A DNA stretch of 64,000 nucleotides, taken from NCBI GenBank assembly GCA_963762435.1, contig CAVXLN010000029.1, forward strand, positions 372,001-436,000, read 5' to 3'. The notes below the pieces were generated by a model that was given only the letters and a program-made list of their open reading frames with translations, did no database searches and was not told the origin of the DNA. Shown here piece after piece: positions 35,180 to 43,969 of this stretch (position 1 is its first letter; each line of letters opens with the position of its first letter). Position numbers and translations under genes: made by a program. This DNA comes from JAXDMU01 sp963762435. Lineage in GTDB: Bacteria; Pseudomonadota; Alphaproteobacteria; ATCC43930; CGMCC-115725.

Positions 35180-35905
35180 CTAATACATATGCTGGCCGCC
35201 ATTGATCGAGAGCATCGAGCCGGTGACGAAGCCCGCCTCGTCGCTGACCAGGAACAGCACGCCGCGGGCGATCTCGGAGCCTTGGCCGAGCCGGCCGACC
35301 GGGATCTTGGCGATGATCTTCTCCAGCACATTGGGCGGTACTGCGCGCACCATCTCGGTATCGATATAGCCGGGCGCGATCGCGTTCACCGTGACGCCCT
35401 TTGCTGCCCCCTCCTGGGCCAGCGCCTTGGTGAAGCCATGCATGCCGGACTTGGCGGCGGAATAGTTCACCTGGCCATATTGACCGGCCTGGCCGTTGAT
35501 CGAGGCGATATTGACGATGCGGCCGAAATTACGCTCGCGCATCCCGTCGATGACGAGGCGGGCGAGGTTGAAGCAGGAGGTCAAGTTGGTGTCGATGACC
35601 TCCTGCCATTGATGCGGGGTCATGCGGTGGATCGTCGTGTCGCGCGTGATGCCGGCATTATTGACCAGGATGTCGACTGGGCCGATCTCGTCCGCGATGT
35701 GCTTCACCCCGTCCTGGCAGGCCTCGAAGCTCGACACGTCGAAGCGATATGACGCGATGCCGGTCTCCTTCGTGAAGGCATGAGCGGCGGCTTCGTTGCC
35801 GCCGTAATTCGCCGCCACCTTGTAGCCGGCATCCCGCAATGCCGTCGAAATGGCAGCCCCGATGCCGCGGGTGCCGCCGGTCACGATCGCAACACGCCCT
35901 GTCAT
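35180..35905 (-). CDS. phaB: Acetoacetyl-CoA reductase
   Basis: This 241-residue short-chain dehydrogenase has the NADP site VAIVTGGTRGIGAAISTALRDAGY, catalytic YSAAKSGMHGFTKALAQEG, and PhaB-specific DILVNNAGITRDTTIHRM and GQAGQYGQVNYSA. It reduces acetoacetyl-CoA to (R)-3-hydroxybutyryl-CoA with NADPH, the monomer for PHB and also the entry substrate of the ethylmalonyl-CoA route. GGGAGGA precedes the ATG. It lies 80 bases downstream of phaA. Confidence 0.96.
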   Translation of the reverse strand: MTGRVAIVTGGTRGIGAAISTALRDAGYKVAANYGGNEAAAHAFTKETGIASYRFDVSSFEACQDGVKHIADEIGPVDILVNNAGITRDTTIHRMTPHQWQEVIDTNLTSCFNLARLVIDGMRERNFGRIVNIASINGQAGQYGQVNYSAAKSGMHGFTKALAQEGAAKGVTVNAIAPGYIDTEMVRAVPPNVLEKIIAKIPVGRLGQGSEIARGVLFLVSDEAGFVTGSMLSINGGQHMY

Positions 35906-35985
35906 CTCAGATCCTCCCTTTCACCGGTTCCTCATGTGCCGCGCCCGAGCGGCGTCGGGAACCTTGGATCACTCCGCCCGACCCG

Positions 35986-37161
35986 CTAGTCGCGTGCGAC
36001 GCAGAGCGCAATTCCCATGCCGCCGCCGATGCAGAGCGTGGCCAGGCCCTTCTTGGCGTCGCGCTTCTGCATCTCGTGCAGCAGCGTCACCAGCACGCGG
36101 GCACCCGAGGCGCCGATCGGATGGCCGATTGCTATGGCGCCGCCATTGACATTGACCCGCTCGTTGGCCCAGCCGAGCTCCTTGTTGACGGCGCAGGCCT
36201 GTGCCGCGAAGGCCTCGTTCGCCTCGATCAGATCGAGATCGCCGGCCGACCAGCCGGCCTTCTTGAGGGCGGCACGGCTCGCCGGGATCGGACCCGTGCC
36301 CATGATCGAGGGATCGACGCCGGCCGTGGCCCAGGAGACGATGCGGGCCAGCGGCGTGACGCCGCGCTTCTGGGCATCCTCGGCACTCATCAGCACGACC
36401 GCGGCGGCCCCGTCATTGATGCCCGACGCGTTGCCGGCCGTGACCGAGCCGGCCTTGGAGAAGGCGGGCCTGAGCTTCGCGAGCGCCTCGATCGTGGTGC
36501 CGCTGCGCGGATGCTCGTCCTTGTCGAACACGATATCGCCCTTGCGGCTCGAGATCGTGACCGGGACGATCTCGTCCTTGAAGCGGCCGGCCTCGATCGC
36601 CGCGATCGCCTTGGCCTGCGAGGCCTGGGCGAAGGCATCCTGCTGCTCGCGCGTGATCTGGAAGCGCTCGGCCACATTCTCGGCCGTGGTGCCCATGTGA
36701 TAGTCGTTGAAGGCGTCCCAGAGGCCGTCCTTGATCATGGTGTCGACGAGGGTGCCGTCGCCCATGCGCACACCATTCCGAAGCTGCATGCCGTGGATCG
36801 ACTGGCTCATGCTCTCCTGGCCGCCGGCCACGACGATGCGGCTGTCGCCGGCCTTGATCGCCTGGAAGCCCAAGGCGACGGCGCGCAGGCCCGAGCCGCA
36901 CACCTGGTTCAACCCGAAGGCGGTGGTCTCGATCGGCAGGCCGGCCTTGATCGTGGCCTGGCGCGCGGGATTCATGCCGGCTCCGGCTCCCAGCACCTGA
37001 CCTAGAATGACTTCCGACACTTCGGCGGCATCGACATTGGCGCGGCCCAAGACGTTGCGGATGACGAGAGCGCCGAGCTCATGAGCCGGCAGCGAGGCGA
37101 GCGTGCCGTTGAAGGAGCCGATCGCCGTCCGGGCGGCTCCCGCGATCACGACTTCGGTCAT
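35986..37161 (-). CDS. phaA: Acetyl-CoA acetyltransferase (beta-ketothiolase)
   Basis: The protein has 391 residues from the ATG at 37161, with GGAGATTTCACC upstream. The thiolase cysteines are in LNQVCGSGLRAV (near 88) and LCIGGGMG (near 380), and the histidine is in NGGAIAIGHPIGASGAR. It condenses two acetyl-CoA to acetoacetyl-CoA, the first step of both PHB synthesis and the ethylmalonyl-CoA pathway. Confidence 0.96.
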   Translation of the reverse strand: MTEVVIAGAARTAIGSFNGTLASLPAHELGALVIRNVLGRANVDAAEVSEVILGQVLGAGAGMNPARQATIKAGLPIETTAFGLNQVCGSGLRAVALGFQAIKAGDSRIVVAGGQESMSQSIHGMQLRNGVRMGDGTLVDTMIKDGLWDAFNDYHMGTTAENVAERFQITREQQDAFAQASQAKAIAAIEAGRFKDEIVPVTISSRKGDIVFDKDEHPRSGTTIEALAKLRPAFSKAGSVTAGNASGINDGAAAVVLMSAEDAQKRGVTPLARIVSWATAGVDPSIMGTGPIPASRAALKKAGWSAGDLDLIEANEAFAAQACAVNKELGWANERVNVNGGAIAIGHPIGASGARVLVTLLHEMQKRDAKKGLATLCIGGGMGIALCVARD

Positions 37162-37254
37162 GGTGAAATCTCCGACTGTGTTGGCGCCCATACCGGGCGC
37201 TGGGACGCGAACGTTGAACATAGCCCCGCTGCTGAAACCCCGTCCAGCCCTGCA

Positions 37255-38520
37255 TCAAATTGCAGCAATTCCTTGCAGCCACTGGGTCAGGCGCGGCCAG
37301 ACCAGCGCCGGTGCCTTGCGGCCGACGGCGAGTCCGATATGCCCCAGATCGGGCTGGAACATTTCGGCCTTGGGCAGCCTCTCTGCCAGCGCCCGCGCCG
37401 AGGCGGGCGGCACCAGCCTGTCGCGCGCCGGCACCGCAACGAAGGCCGGCCGCTCGAACCGGGCGGGATCGACCGGGCTGCCGGCGATGCACCAGCGCCC
37501 TTCCAGCGGGTCGTTGGCGCCATACCAGCTGGCGAAGCATTCCCGGGCCACCGGCAGCGCCAGCGGGACCCCGTCATTCAGCCAATCCTCGGTCGCGACA
37601 AAGTTGAGCGCGTCCGGACTCGCCTGATCGAGCTCGGCGAAGCCGCTGAATTTGCGGATCGCCAGATGCGGATCGGCTAGGAAGAAGAGCGCCTGCAGCA
37701 CGTCGGTCGGCACCTGGCCCAGTTGACCGAAGGTGGGTTCCAGCATGTCCGCCATGGCGGCGATCCAGCGGCCGTGGCTTGCCTGGTCCGTGTGGAAGTC
37801 CCAGGGGGTGGCAAGGAGGGCCAGTCCCGAGACCAGCCGCTGGCGCCTGAGCGCCAGCGCCAGGGCCAGAAGCCCGCCCATGCAATAGCCCAGGATCGCG
37901 ATCGGGGCGCCGCCGGACACTTCCAGGGCCGCCTCGAACGCCTGGTCGAGCCGGCCCGCGACATAGGCAGTGAGATCCATCCGCCGCTCGCTCTCCCCCG
38001 GCCGGTCCCAATCGACCAGCAGCGGCCGCAGCCCGCAGGATGCCAGATGCCGCGCCAGGCTGCGGTTCGGCGCCAGATCCAGCACATAGGCGCGGTTGAT
38101 GAGCGAGGGTACCAGCAGTACCGGCTTGCCGTCGGCCGGGCCGTAGTCGAGGAGGCGTGTGGTACCTTCCTGCCAGATCGCGGGCGGCTCCTCGACCGCG
38201 CGGCGATAGGGGTGGTGGCGATAGGCTTCGAGCCCGGCCGCGAACCGGTCGGCGCGAAGCCTGAGCTCGGCCTCGACGGCTTCGGCGAACTCAGGGAGCG
38301 GGGTTGCGCCGAGCTCTTGGGCGAGGCTGGCGGCGCGGTCGCCGAGCTGGCCTTTCCAGGGTACCAAGCCGCTCTTCAAGAAGGGCAAGGCGAGCCTGGA
38401 GCCCTGCCAGGTCGAGCCCGCCGCCGTCAGGTGCATCGGCAACGGGCGCGGACCCTGCCGCGGCCGTTCCGGCACGCTCTGCTGCTGGCGTCCCGCTCCC
38501 GGGCGTGGGGCTTTCGCCAT
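37255..38520 (-). CDS. phaC: Polyhydroxyalkanoate synthase (PhaC-like)
   Basis: The protein has 421 residues from the ATG at 38520, which has a strong GGAGGGAGA ribosome-binding site; ATG at 38436 has none. The alpha/beta fold has GYCMGG with cysteine in place of serine as nucleophile, as in PHA synthases, an aspartate in VPARDRLVPP and a histidine in LGHIGLAVG. LLVPSLINRAYVLDL is family wording. The length suits a class III-type synthase that works with a PhaE-like subunit. The first 77 residues overlap the upstream PhaE-like frame. It polymerises (R)-3-hydroxyacyl-CoA on granule surfaces. Confidence 0.87.
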   Translation of the reverse strand: MAKAPRPGAGRQQQSVPERPRQGPRPLPMHLTAAGSTWQGSRLALPFLKSGLVPWKGQLGDRAASLAQELGATPLPEFAEAVEAELRLRADRFAAGLEAYRHHPYRRAVEEPPAIWQEGTTRLLDYGPADGKPVLLVPSLINRAYVLDLAPNRSLARHLASCGLRPLLVDWDRPGESERRMDLTAYVAGRLDQAFEAALEVSGGAPIAILGYCMGGLLALALALRRQRLVSGLALLATPWDFHTDQASHGRWIAAMADMLEPTFGQLGQVPTDVLQALFFLADPHLAIRKFSGFAELDQASPDALNFVATEDWLNDGVPLALPVARECFASWYGANDPLEGRWCIAGSPVDPARFERPAFVAVPARDRLVPPASARALAERLPKAEMFQPDLGHIGLAVGRKAPALVWPRLTQWLQGIAAI

Positions 38521-38725
38521 GCCATCTCCCTCCGCTTGCGGCCGCGAGGCCTGTCCAGAGCGATTGCCAGCCAGCGACCGACGCCGCGAGCCCGGTGCCG
38601 AACGCACTGGCCATCGCCGCCAGCGCCTCGGTCAGCTCCGGATCGGCGGCGGTCGCCGCGACCTGGTCCTGCCACAGCTCGACATAGCGGCGCGCCAAAC
38701 TTTCGAGATCGGGCGGCTTGGTCAT
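38291..38725 (-). CDS. Small PhaE-like or phasin-like protein overlapping phaC
   Basis: The 144 residues start MTKPPDLESLARRYVELWQDQVAA. The middle is low-complexity and alanine-rich. Then comes a short coiled-coil-like stretch LDLAGLQARLALLEERLGTLE and an arginine-proline tail. The Trp-rich helical start and terminal coiled coil resemble PhaE, the partner of class III PHA synthases, but the protein is far shorter than PhaE (300 or more residues). It shares 230 bases with phaC in another frame. It is the first gene after the divergent phaR promoter region. Confidence 0.55.
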   Translation of the reverse strand: MTKPPDLESLARRYVELWQDQVAATAADPELTEALAAMASAFGTGLAASVAGWQSLWTGLAAASGGRWHGESPTPGSGTPAAERAGTAAAGSAPVADAPDGGGLDLAGLQARLALLEERLGTLERPARRPRRQPRPRARRNPAP

Positions 38726-38758
38726 GTGCGCGACTATATAGAGGCCGCTCATCTCGTT

Positions 38759-38808
38759 GCAATTGCGCCTATGCTGCACGGCATCATTGTTGCTATGCTG
38801 CGCAGCAT
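38759..38808. promoter_or_regulatory. Cluster of TGC/GCA dyads between phaR and the pha operon
   Basis: Three dyads are visible: GCAATTGC at 38759-38766, ATGCTGCACGGCAT at 38771-38784 (one mismatched pair) and the perfect ATGCTGCGCAGCAT at 38795-38808. The last two start 24 bases apart. PhaR of Paracoccus is known to bind TGC-rich dyads. This cluster sits 32 bases ahead of phaR and 34 bases ahead of the PhaE-like gene, so it likely serves both. Confidence 0.5.
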
Positions 38809-38839
38809 GGCTGCACAAAAACGTCAGGAAAGAACGTCG

Positions 38840-39478
38840 ATGATCGCCAAAACGCCGTCCGATGCAGCGCCCGTCATCATCAAGAAATATGCGAACCGGC
38901 GCCTCTACAATACGCAGACCTCAAGTTATGTGACGCTCGACAATCTGAGCCAGATGGTGCGGAAAGGCGGCGATTTCATCGTCTACGACGCCAAGAACGG
39001 CGAGGACATCACCCGCTCGGTGCTGACCCAGATCATCGTCGAGGAGGAGCAGAAGGGGCAGAATTTGCTGCCGATCAGTTTCCTACGTCAGCTCATCAGC
39101 TTCTACGGCAACAATATGCAGTGGCTGGTGCCCCGATATCTCGATTATGCGATGAAAAGCTTCTCACATAATCAGGAGCAGCTGAGCAAGAATGTCGGTG
39201 CGTCGCTGGGCGGCATCTTCCCGTTCGGCCCGCTCGAGGAGATGGGCAAGCAGAACATTGCCCTCTTCGAGAAGGCCATGAAGATGTTCTCGCCTTTCGG
39301 GCCGGAGAATAATGGCGAGGCGGTACCGGATGCTCCGGCCGCTCCCGCCGGCGCCGAGCCGGCGGCAGCCCCAGATCCCACGCAAAGCATCCGCGAGCTG
39401 ACCGAGCGGCTCAATCTGCTGCAGAGCCAGCTCGATTCGATCACGCGCAAGGATGGTCCGCACAAGGACGAGAAATAG
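38840..39478 (+). CDS. phaR: Polyhydroxyalkanoate synthesis repressor PhaR
   Basis: The protein has 212 residues from the ATG at 38840 (AGGAAAG upstream); a start at 38798 would put the operator-like palindrome inside the gene. The N-terminal DNA-binding domain reads IIKKYANRRLYNTQTSSYVTLDNLSQMV, followed by the accumulation-regulator segments TRSVLTQIIVEEEQKGQNLLP and FLRQLISFYGNNMQWLVPRYLD. The tail is Ala/Pro-rich with a final coiled coil. PhaR represses phasin and its own gene and leaves DNA when it binds PHB granules. Confidence 0.96.
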   Translation: MIAKTPSDAAPVIIKKYANRRLYNTQTSSYVTLDNLSQMVRKGGDFIVYDAKNGEDITRSVLTQIIVEEEQKGQNLLPISFLRQLISFYGNNMQWLVPRYLDYAMKSFSHNQEQLSKNVGASLGGIFPFGPLEEMGKQNIALFEKAMKMFSPFGPENNGEAVPDAPAAPAGAEPAAAPDPTQSIRELTERLNLLQSQLDSITRKDGPHKDEK

Positions 39479-39484
39479 CGGGCT

Positions 39485-40288
39485 TCAAGCCCCGGGCGTG
39501 TGCTCCTGGAGGAAGGGCAGCACCGCCTGATTGAAGTCGCGCGCCAGCATCTGCGTGAAGCAATGGCCGCCTGACGGGAACATCTTGATCTCGGCGTTCG
39601 GGATCGCCCGCCCCAGCGCCTCGCTATAATAGGCTGGCGTCACGTTGTCGTCGGCGGCGGCGACCACCATGGTCGGCGCCTTGATGCGGCCGAGATCGGC
39701 CGTGCGGTCGAACGCCATCACCGCCTCGATCCGGCTCAGCATGATCTCGGTCGGCGGGAAGCTCGCGATCAGCTGCGCCTCGATGCCACGCAGCTTCTCG
39801 TTATTTTCGGCGACCCAGGCATGCGGATAGAGGGACAGGCTGGCATTCTGGATATAAGCCAGCGGGCCCAGCCCCTGCAGGATCTCGCGCCGCATCATGA
39901 AGTGCCGGCGGAAATAGGCGTCGGGCTTGGGCCAGCTCGCCGCGATGACGACGGCGGCGACCCGTTTCGGATGCTCGATCGCGAGCACCTGGGCGATGGC
40001 GCCGCCGGTCGAATGGCCGACGATATGCGCTTTCTCGATCTCGCACTTATCCATGATGGCCAGGACATCCTCGGCCATCTTCTCGACCGTGTATTTCATG
40101 ACGACATGGTCGCTCTGGCCCATGCCGCGATGATCATGGGTGATCGTGGAGAAGTGCTTGGAAAAAGATCGGATCTGATCCTGCCAATAGCTGGCGAGGC
40201 CGCCCAGCCCGGACACGAGCATGACGGGGAAACCGTCGCCGTGGCGCTCGACATGGAGGCTGCAATCGCCCACTGACATGCGCGGCAT
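39485..40288 (-). CDS. Alpha/beta hydrolase
   Basis: The protein has 267 residues from the ATG at 40288 (AGGGAAG upstream). The nucleophile serine is in VGHSTGGAIAQ near residue 95. An aspartate lies in VVAAADDNVTP and a histidine in PSGGHCFTQML. The overall form matches RutD / 3-oxoadipate enol-lactonase-like esterases. The substrate is unknown. It is convergent with phaR, with 6 bases between the stops, so it may be unrelated to PHB despite its place. Confidence 0.85.
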   Translation of the reverse strand: MPRMSVGDCSLHVERHGDGFPVMLVSGLGGLASYWQDQIRSFSKHFSTITHDHRGMGQSDHVVMKYTVEKMAEDVLAIMDKCEIEKAHIVGHSTGGAIAQVLAIEHPKRVAAVVIAASWPKPDAYFRRHFMMRREILQGLGPLAYIQNASLSLYPHAWVAENNEKLRGIEAQLIASFPPTEIMLSRIEAVMAFDRTADLGRIKAPTMVVAAADDNVTPAYYSEALGRAIPNAEIKMFPSGGHCFTQMLARDFNQAVLPFLQEHTPGA

Positions 40289-40496
40289 GATGCTTCCCTG
40301 CGTCTTGAGATTCATCTTTGGGAGCTATCATTCGGGCTTGTCGCTGTCAAATCATCGGAGGGCTCAACACCGTGGCCTGAGCTGCAACGCGGCCATGCGT
40401 GCATGTCGATGCTGGCTAAGAACGGAACTCGCGAGTCCGAGCTGCGTTTGTCGCATAGCATCCGAAAGTCAGCGCCGCAAACTCAGGGATTGAGTC

Positions 40497-40871
40497 ATGA
40501 AGCGAACTACCAGCCGAACTCAGGATATCGATCATCATGTCGGCGCACGGATCCGCGAACGGCGCATCATGTTGGGCCTGACTCAGCAGCAATTGGCGGA
40601 TCTCATCGGCGTCACCTATCAGCAGGCCCATAAATACGAGCGTGGCATCAATCGTGTCTCGGCGGGGCGGCTATTCGAGATTGCGCGTGTCTTGAGCGTG
40701 CCGGTCAGCGAATTCTTCGAAGGGATCGACGCAGGCGAGGCCAATGGCCGCTCCCACAGCCCGCGCGAACGCATGTGCCTGGAACTGGCGCGGAATTTCT
40801 CGCAGATCGAGAATGAGCGCCATCAGGAGGCATTGAGCCAGCTGGCGCGGGCGCTCGCGATCCAGCACTAA
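40497..40871 (+). CDS. XRE-family helix-turn-helix regulator
   Basis: This 124-residue protein has the HTH domain HVGARIRERRIMLGLTQQQLADLIGVTYQQAHKYERG at about 14-49, continuing to VPVSEFFEG near 75. The wording is the common alphaproteobacterial type seen in many small regulators, including those of cell-cycle or stress genes. The C-terminal 45 residues are helical and may dimerise. The targets are unknown. The 209-base gap upstream probably holds its promoter; I see no clear boxes there. Confidence 0.92.
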   Translation: MKRTTSRTQDIDHHVGARIRERRIMLGLTQQQLADLIGVTYQQAHKYERGINRVSAGRLFEIARVLSVPVSEFFEGIDAGEANGRSHSPRERMCLELARNFSQIENERHQEALSQLARALAIQH

Positions 40872-40946
40872 AGCGGGTCGCGATCAGATGGGATCATCTG
40901 ATCGCTGAATCGGTCTCTAAGGCCTGGATCGAAACCCGACAAAACG

Positions 40947-40977
40947 AAGCCGGGCGGCAAGGAGGCCGCCCGGCTTT
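40947..40977 (+). terminator. Rho-independent terminator after the XRE gene
   Basis: A perfect 12-base-pair stem (AAGCCGGGCGGC, loop AAGGAG, GCCGCCCGGCTT) is followed by a short TT run. It lies 75 bases after the stop. Confidence 0.75.
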
Positions 40978-40991
40978 AGCCGTTTCCTGAG

Positions 40992-41024
40992 AAAAGCGGA
41001 TCGGCCGGTGACCGGCCGATCCGC
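40992..41024 (-). terminator. Rho-independent terminator for the DUF1328 gene
   Basis: GCGGATCGGCCGG and its complement form a hairpin that, read on the minus strand, ends in TTTTC. It is 8 bases beyond the stop of the small membrane-protein gene. Confidence 0.8.
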
Positions 41025-41031
41025 CTTCCGC

Positions 41032-41208
41032 CTATAGTGTCGGACCGCTACGACGGGACAGGCCCGTGATCAGCATCAGCAGGAACATCACCAGGAACAC
41101 GAAGAACAGGATCTGAGCGATACCGGACGCCGCCACCGCGACGCCGCCGAAGCCCAGGAACCCTGCGATCAAAGCAATGATGAAAAAGACGACGGCCCAG
41201 TAAAGCAT
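41032..41208 (-). CDS. DUF1328 (YtjA-like) small membrane protein
   Basis: This 58-residue protein runs from an ATG at 41208 to a TAG at 41032, with GGAG 8 bases upstream. The sequence MLYWAVVFFIIALIAGFLGFGG, then AASGIAQILFFVFLVMFLLML, shows two membrane helices and matches the DUF1328/YtjA family of short inner-membrane proteins. They are often stress-induced; their function is unknown. A clear terminator follows. Confidence 0.9.
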   Translation of the reverse strand: MLYWAVVFFIIALIAGFLGFGGVAVAASGIAQILFFVFLVMFLLMLITGLSRRSGPTL

Positions 41209-41308
41209 CGCGCTTACTCCCTATCCAACGGCAAGACCGATCCGGTCGATTGCCCTTCGTGACAGGAACACGGTGGACCGCCGCCGGTTCCGCATGCACG
41301 CAGACAGT

Positions 41309-42181
41309 TCAGCGGGTGGGAACGGGCTTTTCGCCGCGATAATCGTAGAAGCCGCGGGACGTCTTCTTGCCGAGCCAGCCGGCCTCGACATATTTGACCA
41401 GCAGCGGGCAGGGCCGATATTTGGAATCGGCAAGCCCCTCATAGAGCACCTGCATGATCGAGAGGCAGGTATCGAGCCCGATGAAGTCGGCCAGCTCGAG
41501 CGGCCCCATCGGATGGTTGGCACCGAGCTTCATGGCGACATCGATCGCCTCGACCGAGCCCACACCCTCGTACAGCACATAGACCGCCTCGTTGATCATC
41601 GGCAGCAGGATGCGGTTGACCATGAAGGCCGGGAAATCCTCGCTGGCCACTGGCGTCTTGCCCAGCTTCAGCGACATCTCATGGATGGCGGCGAAGGTCT
41701 CCTGATCGGTCGCGATACCGCGGATCAGCTCGACCAGCGCCATCACCGGCACCGGGTTCATGAAATGCATGCCCATGAACTTGCCCGGCCGATCGGTGGC
41801 GGCGGCGAGCCTGGTGATCGAGATCGAGGAGGTGTTGCTGGCGATCAGCGCGTCGGGGCCGAGATGCGGCAGCAGCTCCTTGAAGATCTCGCGCTTGATC
41901 GCTTCCTTCTCGGTCGCGGCCTCGATCACGACATCGCAGTCGCCGAACATGGCGAGGCTGGTGCCCGTGACGATGCGCTGAAGGGCCGCCAGCCGGTCGG
42001 CATCGTCGAGGCGGCCTCTTGCGACCTGCCGCGCCATGCTGCCATCGATGCCTTCGACCGCACGGTCGAGCGCATCCGCACTGATATCGCTCAGCTTCAC
42101 GTCATAGCCGGCCCGGGCGCAGACCTGCGCGATGCCGGAGCCCATCTGGCCGGCGCCGATGATGCCGATGCGCGCGATCAT
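41309..42181 (-). CDS. 3-hydroxybutyryl-CoA dehydrogenase
   Basis: This 290-residue protein has the NAD site IGIIGAGQMGSGIAQVCARAGYDV, catalytic histidine in GMHFMNPVPVM and asparagine in VNRILLPMINEAV. The signature DFPAFMVNRI is clear. It oxidises (S)-3-hydroxybutyryl-CoA to acetoacetyl-CoA or the reverse. It follows etfA by 12 bases and is likely in one operon with etfBA, as is common in alphaproteobacteria. With phaB (R form) it gives the cell both stereoisomers. Confidence 0.94.
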   Translation of the reverse strand: MIARIGIIGAGQMGSGIAQVCARAGYDVKLSDISADALDRAVEGIDGSMARQVARGRLDDADRLAALQRIVTGTSLAMFGDCDVVIEAATEKEAIKREIFKELLPHLGPDALIASNTSSISITRLAAATDRPGKFMGMHFMNPVPVMALVELIRGIATDQETFAAIHEMSLKLGKTPVASEDFPAFMVNRILLPMINEAVYVLYEGVGSVEAIDVAMKLGANHPMGPLELADFIGLDTCLSIMQVLYEGLADSKYRPCPLLVKYVEAGWLGKKTSRGFYDYRGEKPVPTR

Positions 42182-42193
42182 GGCCGTTTCACG

Positions 42194-43138
42194 CTACCCC
42201 TTCACCTTGTCGAGCTCGGCCGCCAGCTCGGGCACGAGCTTGAAGAGATCGCCCACGACGCCGTAATCGGCGATCTGGAAGATGGGCGCTTCCTCGTCCT
42301 TGTTGATGGCGACGATGACCTTGGAATCCTTCATGCCGGCCAGATGCTGAATCGCACCCGAGATGCCGACGGCGATATAGAGCTCGGGCGCCACGATCTT
42401 GCCGGTCTGGCCGACCTGGTAATCGTTCGGCACGAAGCCCGCATCGACCGCAGCACGCGACGCGCCGACGGCGGCGCCCAGCTTGTCCGCCACCGTTTCC
42501 AAGAGATGGAAATTGTCGCCCGACTGCATGCCGCGGCCGCCCGAGATGACCACCCGGGCCGAGGTCAGCTCCGGCCGCTCGGACTTGGACAACTCGGCAC
42601 CGACGAATTTCGACAGGTCCTGTGCCGGGCCGGCCTCAATGGTCTCGATCGCGGCATTGCCGCCGGTCGCGGCGGCGGCGGCGAATCCGGTGCCGCGCAC
42701 GGTGATCACCTTGATCGCGTCCTTCGATTGCACGGTCGCCAGCGCGTTGCCGGCATAGATCGGGCGCACGAACGTGTCGGGGGAGACGACCGCCTGGATC
42801 TCGGAGATCTGGGCGACATCGAGGGTCGCCGCCACGCGCGGCATGAAATTCTTGCCGCTGGTGGTGGCCGGCGCCAGCACGTGGCTGTATCCCGCGGCCA
42901 GCTTGACGACGAGCGGGGCCAGAGCCTCCGCCACCGGATGCTCATAGGCGGGCGCATCGGCCAGCAGCACCTTGGCGACGCCGGCAACCTTGGCCGCCGC
43001 TTCGGCGGCCGGCCTGGCATTATGGCCGGCGATCAGCACATGGACATCGCCGCCGATGGCGCTTGCCGCCGTGACCGCGTTGAGCGTCGCCGCCTTCAGT
43101 GCCGAGTTCGCATGCTCGGCTACGACCAGAACCGCCAT
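42194..43138 (-). CDS. etfA: Electron transfer flavoprotein alpha subunit
   Basis: This 314-residue protein has the FAD-binding C-terminal domain with VISGGRGMQSGDNF near 200 and VGQTGKIVAPELYIAVGISGAIQHLAGM near 245. It takes electrons from acyl-CoA dehydrogenases, including the Mcd coded nearby, and passes them to ETF-quinone oxidoreductase. Its start overlaps the etfB stop (TGATG). Confidence 0.96.
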   Translation of the reverse strand: MAVLVVAEHANSALKAATLNAVTAASAIGGDVHVLIAGHNARPAAEAAAKVAGVAKVLLADAPAYEHPVAEALAPLVVKLAAGYSHVLAPATTSGKNFMPRVAATLDVAQISEIQAVVSPDTFVRPIYAGNALATVQSKDAIKVITVRGTGFAAAAATGGNAAIETIEAGPAQDLSKFVGAELSKSERPELTSARVVISGGRGMQSGDNFHLLETVADKLGAAVGASRAAVDAGFVPNDYQVGQTGKIVAPELYIAVGISGAIQHLAGMKDSKVIVAINKDEEAPIFQIADYGVVGDLFKLVPELAAELDKVKG

Positions 43139-43888
43139 CAGATGACCCTCGCCTCATTCTTCAGCTTGTCGACCAGCTCGGCAATCGAGCCCACCTTCTT
43201 GCCGCCCTGCCGCTTCGGCGGCTCCTCGACCTTGAGGGTGACGAGATGCGGCGTCACATCGACGCCCAGATCCGCCGGCGTTGTCGGGTCGATCGGCTTC
43301 TTCTTCGCCTTCATGATGTTGGGCAGCGAGGCATAGCGCGGCTCGTTGAGGCGCAGGTCGGTCGTCACGATCGACGGCAGCTTCAGCGCCACCGTCTCGA
43401 GCCCGCCATCGACCTCGCGCGTCACGCTGAGGGCGCCGCCATCGACCGCCACCTTGGAGGCGAAAGTGCCCTGCGACCAGCCCAGGAGAGCGGCCAGCAT
43501 CTGCCCGGTCTGGCTGCGAATCATCGTCGATCGCCTGCTTGCCCAGGATGACGAGCTGGGGCTGCTCCTTGTCGATTACCGCCTTCAGAAGCTTGGCGAC
43601 CGCGAGCGGCTCGAGCTCGGCATCGGTCACGACATGAATGCCGCGATCGGCACCCATGGCGAGTGCGGTGCGGATCGTCTCCTGGCATTGCTGCACGCCG
43701 AGCGAGACGGCCACGATCTCGGTCGCGACCCCCTTCTCCTTGAGGCGAACGGCTTCCTCGACGGCGATCTCGTCGAACGGGTTCATCGACATCTTGACGT
43801 TGGCCGTCTCGACGCCCGTCTTGTCGGCCTTGACCCGGACCTTGACGTTGTAATCGACCACCCTTTTGACGGCGACCAGTACTTTCAT
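43138..43888 (-). pseudogene. etfB: Electron transfer flavoprotein beta subunit, broken by one base
   Basis: From the ATG at 43888 (GAGGAAG upstream) the frame reads MKVLVAVKRVVDYNVKVRVK ... LVILGKQAIDDD, then leaves the family. QTGQMLAALLGWSQGTFASK continues one frame over to the stop at 43138. In relatives the join reads IDDDxNQTGQ. Deleting one base in the GATTCGCAGCC stretch near 43520-43526 gives IDDDCSQTGQMLAA and a normal 249-residue EtfB. As etfA and hbd are intact and ETF is needed for fatty-acid and methylsuccinyl-CoA oxidation, a base-call error is more likely than real loss. Confidence 0.93.
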
Positions 43889-43969
43889 TGTTCTTCCTCG
43901 CTTGAACCGCGGCGCGGACGATATGGATGCCATCCGGGACTGTCAATGTTCGCCCGGCCGAACGACTGG

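Noticed and set aside
41273..43336. 687-codon plus-strand open frame
   Set aside because: Antisense to hbd, etfA and etfB; the composition is that of a high-GC shadow frame.
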